DNA of 64,000 bases from Trichoplax adhaerens. Lineage: Eukaryota > Placozoa > Uniplacotomia > Trichoplacea > Trichoplacidae. The DNA lies in contig NW_002060944.1 in NCBI RefSeq assembly GCF_000150275.1, forward strand, positions 4,413,080 to 4,477,079, read 5' to 3'. The position numbers were made by a program, and so were the translations under genes. Within the stretch, counting starts at the first letter, position 1. Each line of letters starts with the position of its first letter. This document shows, in pieces, positions 35,741 through 57,653 of this stretch. Under the pieces are notes generated by a model. That model was not told the origin of the DNA and made no database searches. It was given only the letters and a program-made list of their open reading frames with translations.

Positions 35741-38700
35741 TGTCATCGCTTCTGCTATGCAAGATATTAAGGAGAACGATGGCGATGCTATCATTTCGGC
35801 GCAGGCCTTTTGAGTTTTAATAAATGAATACGTTAATTTAATATTTAATTTCTAAATGCAGCTATGTGGAAATTAATCATCAAAGGAATACTAACACTGG
35901 AATTTACAGATTAGTCTAACGCAAATATACTGGGATATAAGCGATAACTAGTTTATTTTATTGAAAAATACGGCAACGTTATATACTATCCTACATAAAA
36001 ATGCATCTCTTTGATAAGATTGGATTTTAATGTTAACTCTTTATATGTTTTATCAAGGTCTTTAGTAAATTGCATAATATAGTATCGTAATTAACTAAGA
36101 TGCCATTATACACATACTATTGGTCCCTTCGCTGTTCAATTTAAATCATCATCGAAACTCTTAACAATACGTAATTTCACATACGGAAATGACGTCTACA
36201 AATGAATAAGTTATTCGTTTTCTAATAGCACTGCAAGAATTTGATCTTGACATTAATGGTGACTTGGTCGTAATTCTTGAAAATCGACATGATCTGGTTG
36301 CGTATAATTCTCATTGCCATATATTATTTCATAAGAAGAAATTCATCGTCATGTAGGTACCAAATTCGAATTTACAATAAAGATTACTGTTAGATTACTT
36401 CAAATTCTATTTACTGTATTGCAAGTGATGACTACATGAATTATATGAGAATAAAGAAGATCAGTTTTCATACTATAGAACAAAGGCGACAAAAAAAAAA
36501 TATTTAGGAATGGATAGAGCACCGGTATTAAACCTATCTACATTTTTCATTCTTTAATTAATTTTGCATGAACTTATTTTTGCTTGATTAGTATAGTAAA
36601 TAATAAATAACTTCTTCTTCCATGGTAGATAATGAAATGGGAATTCCTACCTTAGTTGATTATAATTGGAATTAATGTCAATTTGACTGATGATCTTTGT
36701 TCATGATAGTCAGACTATACTTAAAATAATGCCTACTTTTCCATTTGAATGACACCAAGTCTTAGATTGTGACAACTATCAAATTTGGGCGAAGCAAGAA
36801 ATAGATTGGATGAATAGTAATTAATTATTATTGAAAGACGGTATTAGTAAAGCCTTATCTATTCATAGTACTACAGAAACGATTTTATTAATTCGACAAA
36901 TCGAGCGAAATACTGCCAAGATAATGATGTAACTTTATTTTGGTAAACTAGTGTAATGATAGGTATGTTACAACAAGATCGATTTTATCATAATCTTGAG
37001 CTTAATCGATCAAATGCATGCTATTAGAACTAACTGAGATGACTGAACGCTTTCATCAAAACAAATCCCAAATTGCTTGTGATTAGGTAGCTGTAGGTAT
37101 ACAAAAGAATGTTAAGTTAAGTTATAACCGCTGATATTATCCATTTAGACATTATAGAAGCATATCTGATTTATTATTAATATACTTTATGTTGTAGATG
37201 ATCCTAGGTCCTTGTACATCAAAAGACATCGGTAGTACTTCTACGGATACCTTCCGAGATAGTGATATGCATCTACTTTTTTGGTTCACAGCAACATGAA
37301 CTGCGTATTTTAGTATGGAATCCCCAAGTGGAGTAAATAATTTATACCTTGTTAAGGATAGGGAATCCGGTAGGTTATACTTTTCGCTTCAGAACTACTA
37401 AGGCAGAGTCTATTAGTAGTTTGAAAGGTGTTGATATATTGCAACTCGGAATCAAGCGTAATTTAGTAGACCGCTGGTATGAATTTATATAATGGTGATG
37501 GATTCTACTAACATGGATGCGTTAGCTTCCATGCAGGAGGTTCTGCACTGGAAGAAATCATTATTATTATGTAAAAGCCATTGACGGCACAACAGTTAAA
37601 GGTGCATGTCCTGCTTTGCTATTAAAATTGGAGTATTTCTATTTAAATTAAAAGTTCTTGAACACACATTACTTTGTTGTGAAATACTTATCATAAAGAA
37701 TTGTTATATAATTATAATTTTTACAAGGCGAATTGATTTATAATATGTACCGAGCGCAGCGCTTTGATATTCTCGCTTTTTGTAAGCGATTTAATGGTAG
37801 ATACTAGGAGTGGTACTGCTTTTTATTTCATTTTTTTCTACATACATAGTAACGCACATTTTTCTACCCTGTACCCAAATGTTCACTTAGATTTTAAGAT
37901 ATAAATAAAATTACAATTTAATAGGCATTATAACATAGTTTAAAATAGGAAGATAAACTTCTTAAGGGCAGAAGGTTATTAGCCTTTTGAATTGTACGGC
38001 ATATAGCAATAAGACAACATCTCCAGTTACAGATTAGCTGTATTTCTTCCGTCATAAGGCTCAATTAGTGATAATTCTAGAAATAAATGATGGGAATGGG
38101 TAGCATAGATACCAATTGTAAGAATAAGTGCCGATGTTATTCAGCTATCAGCTGTTGTCATCAATTGATTCTAAGTTAGTTCGTAATATAAGAGATTAGG
38201 ATATACTCGTATTCTCAGCTATTTCTGTATTGCTTATTAAGAATTTTAGTCTTCTTGGTAATATTGAAGTACTAAATGTCGGTCAGTTTTTGTATATCGT
38301 GAATGTGATTCATCATGTCAATTATATCTTGCATCTATTAATGGTAACTAATGATCAGTTTCTATACGGTAGTACAATTCTCTTTGGATACGATCACAAA
38401 TTAATACAAAATTCTCATTGAGGGCATGCAAGTAAGATTATTGATCCTACCGTTATATGTCGTCACTGTTTTAGTATTATTGTGAACTACGATATCTAAC
38501 TTGTAACTAGTTTAAATAATTAAATACTGATACTATTTGTAATAGACAGTAAAATTACATGAAGAATAAAGCAATCACTGCTCTCCTGAGTATAGAAGAA
38601 AAGTGGATACCAACAGTAACAGAGTAATTGGTAAGTTAATTGCTACTTTAAAAAAATATAGATATTAAAAATTAAAGTCAATTACGTCGTCAATAAAGTT

Positions 38701-40460
38701 AAGGCCGGACTGTCGAAAAATAATGATGATCAGTAATATTGATCTGATGTGATGACAGATATTGCCATCTTACTTTTTTGACAACAGTCGACAGCTGGCC
38801 AAAATTGACAAAAAGGTATAGTGTGATTTCCTATGGTGTCATGACAGTATCTATAAATTAAGATAAGCTGAAGATAATGGAATTGGTAAGATAGGTAGAT
38901 AGTTATCGCCATTAATTTCTATCGCTACCTATTCATACTGTCATAACATCAGTTTAATGGAAGAACGTTATTGATAGATCGCTATTGTAAAAACAGTTCG
39001 ATAGAAATTATGAAGAATTTGTGAAAGGAAAATTTTGGATAATACGTATATAGTTTTGATGATATGATAATTTATTGCATTTGATTTTTTAATAATCTAT
39101 TAACGGGGTCAGTCCTCCATTTTATTGAAAATTTTTCATTTTATTATGCGACAGGTGGCGCTGTTACCATTCATTTCGGCAACTATTGATAATATCGTTT
39201 TGGTGACATAAGATCGAAGTACAATCTGGAAAGGTATTAAAATGAACTACAGTTATAATGCCCCATATTACGGTTGATCGGAAGATAAAGCAGCTTAATT
39301 GATTACCTAATTAGATAAATGGCACTTCTATATCATTCACTACCTCATCAATCATCGCTTCACTTTGTTAGAATAGAACTGACGTTATGAAAAAATACAT
39401 ATTTTTATATTTTATGAAATTAAATGATATTCAGCTATTCTATCCGAAGTGATAGTTCGCTAATGGTTTTTTAATAACGTTATCAAGCGTACATGATAGA
39501 GTTGATAATGAAATTAATTGCTATGCTTTATACTGTACATTAAGGTTAATAATTATATTTGACTGTATCTTCGAATAGACAATCACTGTATGAATATGCT
39601 TAACTTACTTATTTAAAGGTTAAGAAATAAGTTTATAAAACGGTTTTTAAACTAAACTATTGTTACCTATATCATACTACTTAATTGTAAATCCAGTATT
39701 CAAGTGCATTGTATTACAATTATATTTATTAGGGTGCGTAATAAAAGGTTGAGAAAGGCCAATATTTTGTATCATGATTTAGAAGTGATATTTGATCGTA
39801 GGTCATTATTTCATCTAAAAATAAGTTTTAATGAAGCAACGTTGCGATCAATTTATCGTTCGAATAACTGGCAATAATTTGAAATAGTAATTAGACTTGT
39901 ATTTTGCATTTTCGGTGTTTTATTAGAGAAATTATAATTATAGCAGCACCCTGAAATTATTGCTACAATTACACTATTCTGTGTCATTAGTGGTACGACT
40001 AAAAAGTGCCAATATAAAACTGTAATTATGAAATGGATATCTTCATGAGCAAATATCATTATAGAAATAATAATCTGCTTTTCATAGGCAGTTACATCAT
40101 CGCAACAATAGTAATGTAATTAACTCTTGCATTCATTTTATTGCTTACAGTATTTGTTATACGGAATCAGATAGTTATGTGTCCCATTAGTTTTACAAAA
40201 TTAACTTTAGTAATTTATACTCATATATAGCTACATCGATCAATAAAAATATATTATAGCATGTAATTTAGTATAATTTTTCTGTTAGGGTGCTGCATTG
40301 AAATTTAAAGTACGGTTAGAGCAACGTCCTCGTATCATAGATCAGCATATACAGTATTGGTAGCATGCTATAATATACTGTAACTACTCTAAAACTATGT
40401 AATATTTTATTACTTACCAAATGGCTATTATCAAAAAGAGTGAAGAATTAAGCATCATGA

Positions 40461-40607
40461 ATTATAATTTTCGAACCTTGAATGATGAAATTAAATCAAA
40501 ATCTTTATATCATGAATTTCGTCATATCATACGTAAATTATAATTCTCGAACCTTGACTAATAAAGGTGAATCAAAATCTTTACACCATAAGTTTTGACA
40601 CGTTTTG
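40461..40607. repeat. Two-copy tandem duplication, ~76 bp
   Basis: ATTATAATTTTCGAACCTTGA at 40461 recurs as ATTATAATTCTCGAACCTTGA at 40537. Both are followed by AAATCAAAATCTTTA or GAATCAAAATCTTTA and a CATGA/CATAA-containing end. No coding function is visible. Confidence 0.7.
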
Positions 40608-42466
40608 ATTAAGTTTTAACTTAATTTGTTTTATTAAGATGTAATTGGTATCATTATCGATAATTATAATTATTATGCTGTATGCATTATATGTGATGAC
40701 TGATAATATTTTTGGCTATAAGATTTGATTCTGTCAGTGAATTTTTACGTACTTTGAGTTTATGTTCGTTACATGGAGATATTCAGTCTTCTACAGTTTA
40801 TTATTCAGCCTTCATCTACTTGTAATTACATTGCCTTAATATTATAATTTTTGACTTGGATACAAACATCGAATTATTAGTTAGGAATATAGATAACTAT
40901 GGAATCGAAGTTTTACCAACCAAATCATCATCTTAAAACATTATAAGAGAAGACTATTGGTTAATTCTAACAACTGCGTTAGTGGTAGTCTTTTATCCAT
41001 TTTATAAACAACCATATAGATATACATTGCAATGTGGAATTTATTGAGAATAGGAATGTTATAATATTTTCTTATCAAATTCTATCCTTTAAGTCGACTT
41101 TTTTCAATTTCTTGTTGGACTAGGATAATAACTTACGTCGTAGCTAGGCAAGACTCAGTAGTGATTTATTGTTCCAGTGCAAATAGCTTTCTATTGTAGT
41201 TTATTAATTTTGAGTAGCAATTTGATTACTAAGTATATGTAAACTTTAACTAGAGTTATCATTTAAATATCAAAAAGATGCCTTAAAAGATTTTAGCTTT
41301 GTTTATTCCGTTCTAAATTTCATATATTTTCTAGCTCACCAATACTCCTGTAAGTTTTAGTTCTACCATAATTATGACATTATAAATGCTAGGGGGTGTT
41401 ACATTGGAGCAAAAATACTGTTTAAAGTATCCAACTCTACAGTAATGATATCCTAGATTACAAATTTTTATTGCTTTGTGGTAGCTATTCTTATTACCAA
41501 ACTGTAATTATTAAAGGTAAATACAGCGGTAGCTATGATGTTATATATAGGGCAAGAATCGCTTTTACAAGAGATTGAAATTGCATGTTAGTATCTTTAT
41601 ATATCATCACTTAACTATTTCATTATACGAGTATTAAATATATTGTGGGAATATGCAATCTGCAATCATGTAATATATGTTTCAAGCTTTGAAATATCTA
41701 GTTAAAAAAAATATAATAAATTTTTCGAAAACTTTACTATTCGTATGATGCATAGAATTAGCAAGTTGTAATTGAGTAGAATTAATTGGACATTAAAACA
41801 ACCTATTATTATATTAAGCCCACATAAATGTAATAATAGTATTTTTTTCAACCTGAAATATTAAAATTTTCTGATTTGAGGCTGAATATAACTTGAAGCA
41901 CTCTGTAGATATACATGTTTGTACGATAATATAGTAATTTGATATCTTATATAATATCATATGCTTAAAGTAATTTATCAAAATAAAATTGCGGTAAGTT
42001 TAGCAAGTATTCAACATTTTGTCAATGGCCGTAAATCAATGTTATAATCGTCATATAAAGTATTGAAAATTGTTATCAATTTAGACCAATTACTAAATAC
42101 CACTACCGATATACAGCATATCAACCATAAATATCCCAAAAGTTTTATATAGCTTTTGACGTGACAGATTTTAGTCTTTGTAATTACTTTGTATTTCGCT
42201 TGATTAGGTACTAATCGAAAGATGAGATGGAAAATATTTAAAATATATATACCAAACGTAAGTTGAGTCTGCTATTATAGCCAGTAAAAGTGATGAGATG
42301 GCAACGCTAAACGAATATTTAAACGTGTATAAAATTATTTTGAAGTGCCTTCTTTGAGTTCTAAATAAACTCCTATAAGCTGTTAATGGGCTTACCAATT
42401 ATTTACTTATGCAAAAAATGATTATTGCGGAATCATTAATTCTAACGAAATTCTGTGCATGATATC

Positions 42467-42856
42467 CTTGTTACAAATTTCCTTTGTAACAAGAAGCCGG
42501 GTCTTAAACACCATCTTCACTAGTACTCGTGTTCCTAACTAAGTTAGGGACCTATCGTAGTTGAACTAACTCTCAGCTACACAAATAAGCTACTAATGAG
42601 TAATAGGTTTAAATACTTTACTTTATTTTCGTTAATCTTAGTCGTAAAATGTACTAAAGAAAAACGTAAGAATATTCTTAGCAATAATAGTCAAAAGATC
42701 CTGCAAGTGACTAACTGGAACTGAGCAGCTAAGCTAGTGCTCGGCTTTTTATAGTCTCGACCAACGCCGATGGTGCACTTGTGAATATTCTTGATATAGC
42801 GACTTACACTGTACAGTATACATATCCTAGTAAAGCAGTTAGAGCCTCAAGGCTCT
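42467..42856. other. Cluster of perfect short inverted repeats
   Basis: Within 390 bp: CTTGTTACAAA/TTTGTAACAAG with a 5-base loop at 42467-42493 (11-bp perfect stem); CCTAAC-TAA-GTTAGG at 42534-42548; GAGCA...TGCTC near 42723-42742; and AGAGCC-TCAA-GGCTCT at 42841-42856. The block is richer in G+C than its surroundings. It could be a structured non-coding RNA or a degenerate foldback element; I see no known RNA family. Confidence 0.45.
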
Positions 42857-45800
42857 GCAAAGTAATTGCACCTTACACTTAAGGTGTTATTAATTAACGT
42901 TTACTGACTAATTCACATCGAGTTTAGATCGTTTATAAATTTTATGATTCATTTTGGAAATGACTTAGAAGATTACATCATTGATTTTATAATGAAGTTT
43001 TCCTCTGTCATACACATATCTATTAAATAAGCAAAGCATAGGCTCTTCCTGATACTTTTTTAAACGAAGTAGTAGTATCTATCAATAACAATTTAATAAT
43101 TGACCTCTCAACATTAACTAAATTCGATTTCTGCTATTTTAGAATCATTCTCTTCCTACTACGATAAATGTTTACAGTTCATTTGAACTATATCTATATG
43201 AAACTTATAGTTTTATCATTAACTATAGTAATGCATTATAAATATCAGCCCATAATATGATGTTAGTGATTAATTATCAAGAGAAGTTAGTTATTAATTT
43301 CATTTAGCATTGTGCACCGGTAGACAACAGAATTATTCTCTAAATAGAAGGATAACAATCCATAATTAGAAATGGATGAAGGTGTGAAATTTCAGGGTCT
43401 ACTTCCATAGATACTGCAAAAGGGAGGAGTAGTGAAGAGGCTTTGACAAGGGTAAAAATTTTTGATAATATTGCATATACAGTCGATAATATCATTCTTT
43501 CATTGTTGAATTAATAAGTTGGTCTTTGTCAAAAGTTAGATATAAAATGCTTCCTAGGCTATCTCAGTTTAGATAGGGACTTACCTTAATCTGCTATGTG
43601 ACGATTATCGCAAGTATTGGCTTTTGCTTGGCTTAAATACAATATCTAATTCATCCAGATTTATGTTGTTGAGTAATTCGATTTGGACATGTTTGGTAGT
43701 TCGTTTAATCATAAAATTGTTTTACCTGCAATGAAAGGTAAGATATCTGATAGTGGCTTGCCTTTTGTGCCGTTACTTTATATGCAGGTTTGAGATATTT
43801 TTATTTCAGAGTTATGATAAATTTTTTTATTTTAATCGATGACGCATTTATTGCTATTATCTGAGTCAAAAGGGACGATGATCTATCAATATTATTCAAT
43901 AATAACGTGCTTAAATTACAGTAATGTTGTTCAATATAGAATTGAGTCTTCCATTTATAACACTTTGGACAAATGGTATATAACTTTTTTTTGTTTTATA
44001 CTATAAATTAAATATGAGTATCTTTGAAGGTAAAATTTACGATTCTATAGTATGAAGACATGCAATAGAAAGTTTTCATTTTATCATTACTTTAAAGTAA
44101 ATAAAATTTTTATCCGTGTTGAGAAATCCGTAATAATTTACAAAGAAAATTGTCATCAATTGACTATCTTTCCAATAACTGTTTATCAGTTTTCTAGTTC
44201 GTAAATTAGCAAGTGAAGAGACTCTATTATTTATTATCGCCGCTATATTAAGCCGCTAATAGAAAGAATTAAAAGTTGACGACCTCAAAGTATGTAAGCA
44301 GGAGGAGTTTCTACATCAAGATCTACTATTGATCTCTAGTCAAGTCCTATTCTTGCAGCGATGTAACACCATTTTTAGAAATGTTTTATCATATTGAATA
44401 CACCGATTATTGAAGTATTTTACTGGTGATAGCTATTAGTGTTCTGCATCAAAGACTACTTTAGAAATGTTTGTTGATTGATGATACAATCTTAATTTTA
44501 ATTCTGATAAGTGTTAATTATTTTAGTTGAAGGAGCAGGAGATATTCAACACATACATACACCGATACAAATACTTTTCTACTTTTCTTCTATGACAGTG
44601 TTTACTGAACCTGATAGTTGATCAGATGTTTATTACTGGTTCTTTGTTCCGATAAGAATTCGGAATTATAGGTTTTAGCTTAGAATATTGCACATTATTT
44701 CAATTTACATTATCGCCAATATAATTGCTAACTATTATAACTGCGGGTTTCTATCATAAAATGTATGATCATTTACAGCATGCTCTAAGTTGATCTTTTA
44801 CAGTATTACTAGACCTAATATTTGAGCTACAGAGCTGGAAACACTACTACATCGATACTTTTAATGTTCAATACAACATCGAGTTTAAAATGGACTACAG
44901 TTAACCTTAATATTGAGCACTAGAGTTTTTAATGTCTACCGAATACTATATCTAAGATGGACAACATCAGCGTATTATTTTATGCTAAAGTAAACTGCTG
45001 CGATAGCAAAAATGAGATTTTATCCAAGTTCACGCTAATGTCTGGAAATAAATGAAGTAGAGTCGAGCCGAAGTATCATAATTATATATTTCGGTAGTGG
45101 ATTAAAAAGTGAAATGATCGATCTACGACTACAGTATAGCCGATGAAGGAGAATTTGACATATTGTGCAGTATATCGTTTTAGTTTTGTCCATTTGAAAT
45201 ACTAGTATTTCTAAAGTTGACGTAGTCTAGAGTTCTGCTTTGCAAGCTTGCTTTCATCCCTGATTAAAATAGGATGTAAAGCCCTGAGTCGATTTCATTA
45301 AAAGTAGAGTGTAGTCCACCGTGATGTTTGCTTACAACTCTCCCCCATGGCTTATCTGATCACGGTTATGGTTGTTAATTTAGAGTATTTTGGATATTTT
45401 CGAGCTCGGATACGTGATAATTTAACGTTTATAATAGTTACATATGGATAAAATTCTGCTTTTACAAGATCGAACATTATTCCTATCGTACATCCTTTAA
45501 TTTGGCGTGTATTAAAATTATGATATAATTGATGATCTTCATTTGAGCTGGCTACACTTTAAGCGAGCTCGTATTTGAGATATTTTGAATGAGTTGGCGC
45601 GTTGTGATTCGTGCCTAACTGTCCACCTTATCGTTTACTTTTCTCCTTTTTGGGATAATTAATTAAATCAAATCTATCTACATCTGCGAAGATGTGTTTT
45701 ATAAAGGGATGTGTATGTTTGTGTACTTGTTAGAGTACTGCAAAGCAGCTTGAATTCTAATATCTAGAGGAGTATATTCATTTTAAGTGCTAGACTGTAC

Positions 45801-46622
45801 GACTAGTGGATATGTAGTAACCTCATCGACCATGTTACTGTAACTAGCCTTACTTTACAGACGAATTTGTAAGACTGCCCTGCACTTATACACCAGTGGA
45901 TTATACCACTACATTTCGATTTTCTGTACCTAGTGCTCTATTCTATATATTAAATTCGGTCAATGTAGTCGTATTTAGGAGATGTTCTTGACCATCGTCT
46001 CAAGTATAAAGTGCTAAAATGATGTTATTTAAATTACTATCGGAAAAAGATGCTACTAATGATACGGCTTCACCTTTAAAATCGACGTGACTGTTGTTAA
46101 AAATGGACATTCTTTCTCAATCCTAACTATCAATGAATGAAATTGACGATATTGCTCCTGTATTCCCCCATTTTTGTGGCTCATGCAATATTTTTAGTCA
46201 GTCAAATTATACACATTGGCTTCAAAATGGAAGGAATTTTGTATGAATACAGTCAATCTGTATCTTGGACATTGTCGCGAATATCTTGAATCCATATTAT
46301 TGTATTTTATAATAGCCACTATTACAAATGAAATTTGTATCATTTGAGTGCACTTTGTTGAACTGGAATAACTATATCAATATTGTGCAACATTTCAACA
46401 TTGATTGGGGCATACTGTGGCTAACTTTAGGGATTGATCAGAATAACTATGCAGCACCCTTCCGTGCCTACCGTAGTATCCAGCTTCTCTCTGTCTAGAC
46501 TGTAACGCTGTTGTAAGAGAAGATTCCTTCAACAATTTTGCATGGAGGTACGCCTATCTTGACGGGTAGGGTACTAACAGGCGAATGAAAAGTCCATTTT
46601 AGTTTCTAGAAAGTGATTTCCT

Positions 46623-46645
46623 AATGTATGGTGGTACCATACATT
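46623..46645. repeat. 10-bp perfect inverted repeat next to the minisatellite
   Basis: AATGTATGGT and ACCATACATT are exact reverse complements separated by three bases. This is a strong hairpin placed 23 bp before the 36-bp minisatellite. Confidence 0.7.
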
Positions 46646-46668
46646 ATAACTTCCTAAGCGGCAAAGTA

Positions 46669-46830
46669 AAAGTGTCAAGAATGTGTATCTAAATCTACAT
46701 TCTGAAAGTGTCAAGAATGTGTATCTAAAATCTACATTCTGAAAGTGTCAAGAATGTGTATCTAAATCTACATTCTGAAAGTGTCAAGAATGTGTATCTA
46801 AATCTACATTCTGAACGTGTCAAGATTGCA
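46669..46830. repeat. 36-bp minisatellite, four full copies, each a hairpin
   Basis: The unit AAAGTGTCAAGAATGTGTAT + CTAAATCTACATTCTG repeats at 46669, 46705 (one extra A), 46742 and 46778. A diverging partial fifth copy (AACGTGTCAAGATTG) follows at 46814. Within each unit AGAATGT and ACATTCT are reverse complements around a 12-base loop, so each unit can fold. Copies are almost identical, which suggests recent expansion. Confidence 0.93.
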
Positions 46831-46909
46831 GTGTTGAGTCTATTGAGTTGTGACTTGGCAAGGCAAGATAGAGGTTCAAAACCATTCCAAGATCTGCAGA
46901 TCGGAAAAG

Positions 46910-47760
46910 CAAGTACGGTACTGTAGAGTATACAGTACTGTATACAGTAGGGTTAGGGTTAAGGTTACTGTGTACAGTACTGTATACTGTACAGTATAGC
47001 AGTTGCCATTCGTTTGCACAGTACAAACTACACAGTCCTTTTTTTGATACTGTAGAGCTACAGTACAGAGCTCGTTTTAGACACTTTTCAACTGGGAAAT
47101 GTCACTAAAACCATACTGTAGACTACACCTAAACTAAAACCATACTGTTGACTACGCCTAGACTTTACCATACAGTACAGTAGACTACTGTACACCTTTG
47201 TTTTACAGTGTACAGTGTACAGTGCACTGTACTGTACAGTGGGTCAAACATTGTAAAACCCTGCGTGTCCCATCGGGCCGCCGTACACTACTATACAGTA
47301 CAGTACAGTAGAATAAGCCATACTGCAGCTGTCTGTCTCTGCCATGGACCACAGTACTGCAATGCGAGTACTGTAAGCTTTTGCTTTACGAGTTTACGTT
47401 GTACTGTACGTTTTGAGTCATCCAATACAGTCGAATGTCCGTTGTCCAGCAAACTTTTTCATTTTTGGCTATTAGCGTTGGACTTTGAAAGTTGCTCTTC
47501 TTTTCTTTCACAAGGACAGTGTATGGACTGTAGGGTACAATACTATTCACTGTCCAGTACAGTACACAATACTGTATGAGGTCAGCAGGAGATTGCTGAC
47601 TTACTGTACAGACAGACGTACAGTACAGTACAGTACAGTACAGTACTGTACAATACCGTACAGTGTATGTACTGTACACTGTACAGTACAGTACTGTAGT
47701 ATAATGAGGGACTTCACTAAAGTTTCCTTTTTAGTACTGTAGTTCCTGTACTGTGTTCTA
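46910..47760. repeat. Palindromic TACAGTAC/GTACTGTA-rich block upstream of DDX39B
   Basis: Dense overlapping TACTGTAC, TACAGTAC and GTACTGTA words, including an eight-fold run of the alternating CAGTA unit around 47618-47652 and a CTAAAACCATACTGT.GACTAC repeat near 47106-47160. The same words form the repeat between XAB2 and PIGK. ORFs inside it on both strands are by-products of the repeats. It ends ~400 bp before the DDX39B start codon. Confidence 0.8.
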
Positions 47761-48173
47761 CACAAACAACATCCAGTTCAAAACTATCACAACGCTCACT
47801 GTTGTATACAAATTCCTAATCGTACTAAGTAGAAAATGAGTACCTCAGCTATGGCACTACAACGCGTTCACGTGACCTCTGACTGAAAAGAAAAAAGACT
47901 TGACCAGTCCATAGCGACACCGCGCTCATTTAGGGACTTTTTCACTAAAGTCTACATACATCGTCGTTGCGGCAGACTTGGAACAAGACATTTTCAATTT
48001 TAGGTATCTGGCGTTTATCGTCTACATCCTTTCAATTTTGTTGGTAGTTTTAGTCAGGATAAGCATGCTGGCTGTTAGCAAAAGATTTAGTCATATAATG
48101 GCAAGAACTAAAGTAATATTTTTCCACTATCGCAGTACCCGATTGAAGAAGATCTGTTATCAATTCATCCATT

Positions 48174-52262
<4,089 letters not shown>

Positions 52263-52451
52263 TGACCGAGTACTTGTCCTATTTGTATTTTTATCGGAGT
52301 CCAGTATGATAGGACTGTTTATTACAATAGTAATTTCCTGTAATTTACTTTACAGTGTAGCAGTCTTCATAATTTAATTTGTGATTTAGCACACTGTTTA
52401 CTGTACTGGTAGTATCGAATTATCATCCCTACGTATACTGTATTGTAGTAT

Positions 52452-52457
52452 AATAAA
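52452..52457 (+). terminator. Candidate polyadenylation signal for DDX39B
   Basis: AATAAA 190 bp downstream of the DDX39B stop, the first on this strand in the convergent gap. Confidence 0.4.
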
Positions 52458-52960
52458 AAGATCTTAATTAATTAATTATCAGCGTATATAGTTCTTCATT
52501 TAGGAAAGGAAATAAATTATTGCTGATACATGGAATTCGCTTAACAGTTAGTCATAGTCTATGATGCACTATCAATTCCTGCAACTAGATATCGTTTTCT
52601 TGTATATTAGCGACAATACAAGATAATTTGAGTTGTTTATATATAGTCCGCGTAACACATTACAAATATGTGGTACTATACTTCAGTTTTTATATAAGTA
52701 CCCAAAATAAAGCCATTTGAACACTTGAAAATAGTGATTGGCAATGGTATGAATTATGTTGAGTTCGTGGTGGTAATAATCATGCATGCAGATTGCTTCA
52801 TAGGAAGAGTTAGTGCTGTATCCCATCAATATTCGTATGCAATAGCACTTGTTTCACTCAAGACACGTTTACAAATTTATGTCTCATACAAATGCGATAT
52901 TCACGTAGTATCAATGTCAGGATAATAACGGCTTTTAAAATAATGCGATGACTTATCAAT

Positions 52961-52966
52961 TTTATT
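52961..52966 (-). terminator. Candidate polyadenylation signal for NDOR1
   Basis: TTTATT on the plus strand reads AATAAA on the minus strand, 131 bp beyond the NDOR1 stop. Confidence 0.4.
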
Positions 52967-53096
52967 ATAATATTAATATTACACTTCCACTTGGGATACA
53001 GTAATACTTTCTCGATTCATTGGAAATATAAGATCATTAAGTAGATTAAAACGGAAACTAGTAGTAATCCCTGATTAAATGAGACATAAACGCATG

Positions 53097-57653
<4,557 letters not shown>

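Larger units (their letters stand above)
26402..46622. other. 20-kb gene-poor stretch
   Basis: No exon with family resemblance and no ORF above ~90 codons on either strand. Base composition is AT-rich throughout, with a slightly richer island near 37.2-37.65 kb. It holds small tandem repeats (35.5 and 40.5 kb) and a hairpin cluster (42.46-42.86 kb), listed separately. It must include the promoter of the minus-strand zinc-finger gene near 26.4 kb. It could also contain short exons of a fast-evolving gene or non-coding transcripts that I cannot recognise by eye. Confidence 0.5.
52263..53096. other. Convergent intergenic gap, DDX39B and NDOR1
   Basis: 834 bp between the two stop codons. It carries a polyadenylation candidate for each strand (plus 52452-52457, minus 52961-52966). 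The plus ORF 52725-52925 has no family motif and is treated as chance. Confidence 0.5.

Noticed and set aside
46860-46890. GGTTCAAAACC as a tRNA B box
   Set aside because: The stem bases do not pair, and no matching A box lies at the right distance.
46820-47742. Several ORFs up to 123 codons on both strands
   Set aside because: They read through palindromic TACAGTAC repeats, giving Tyr/Cys/Thr/Val low-complexity peptides; they have no family motif.
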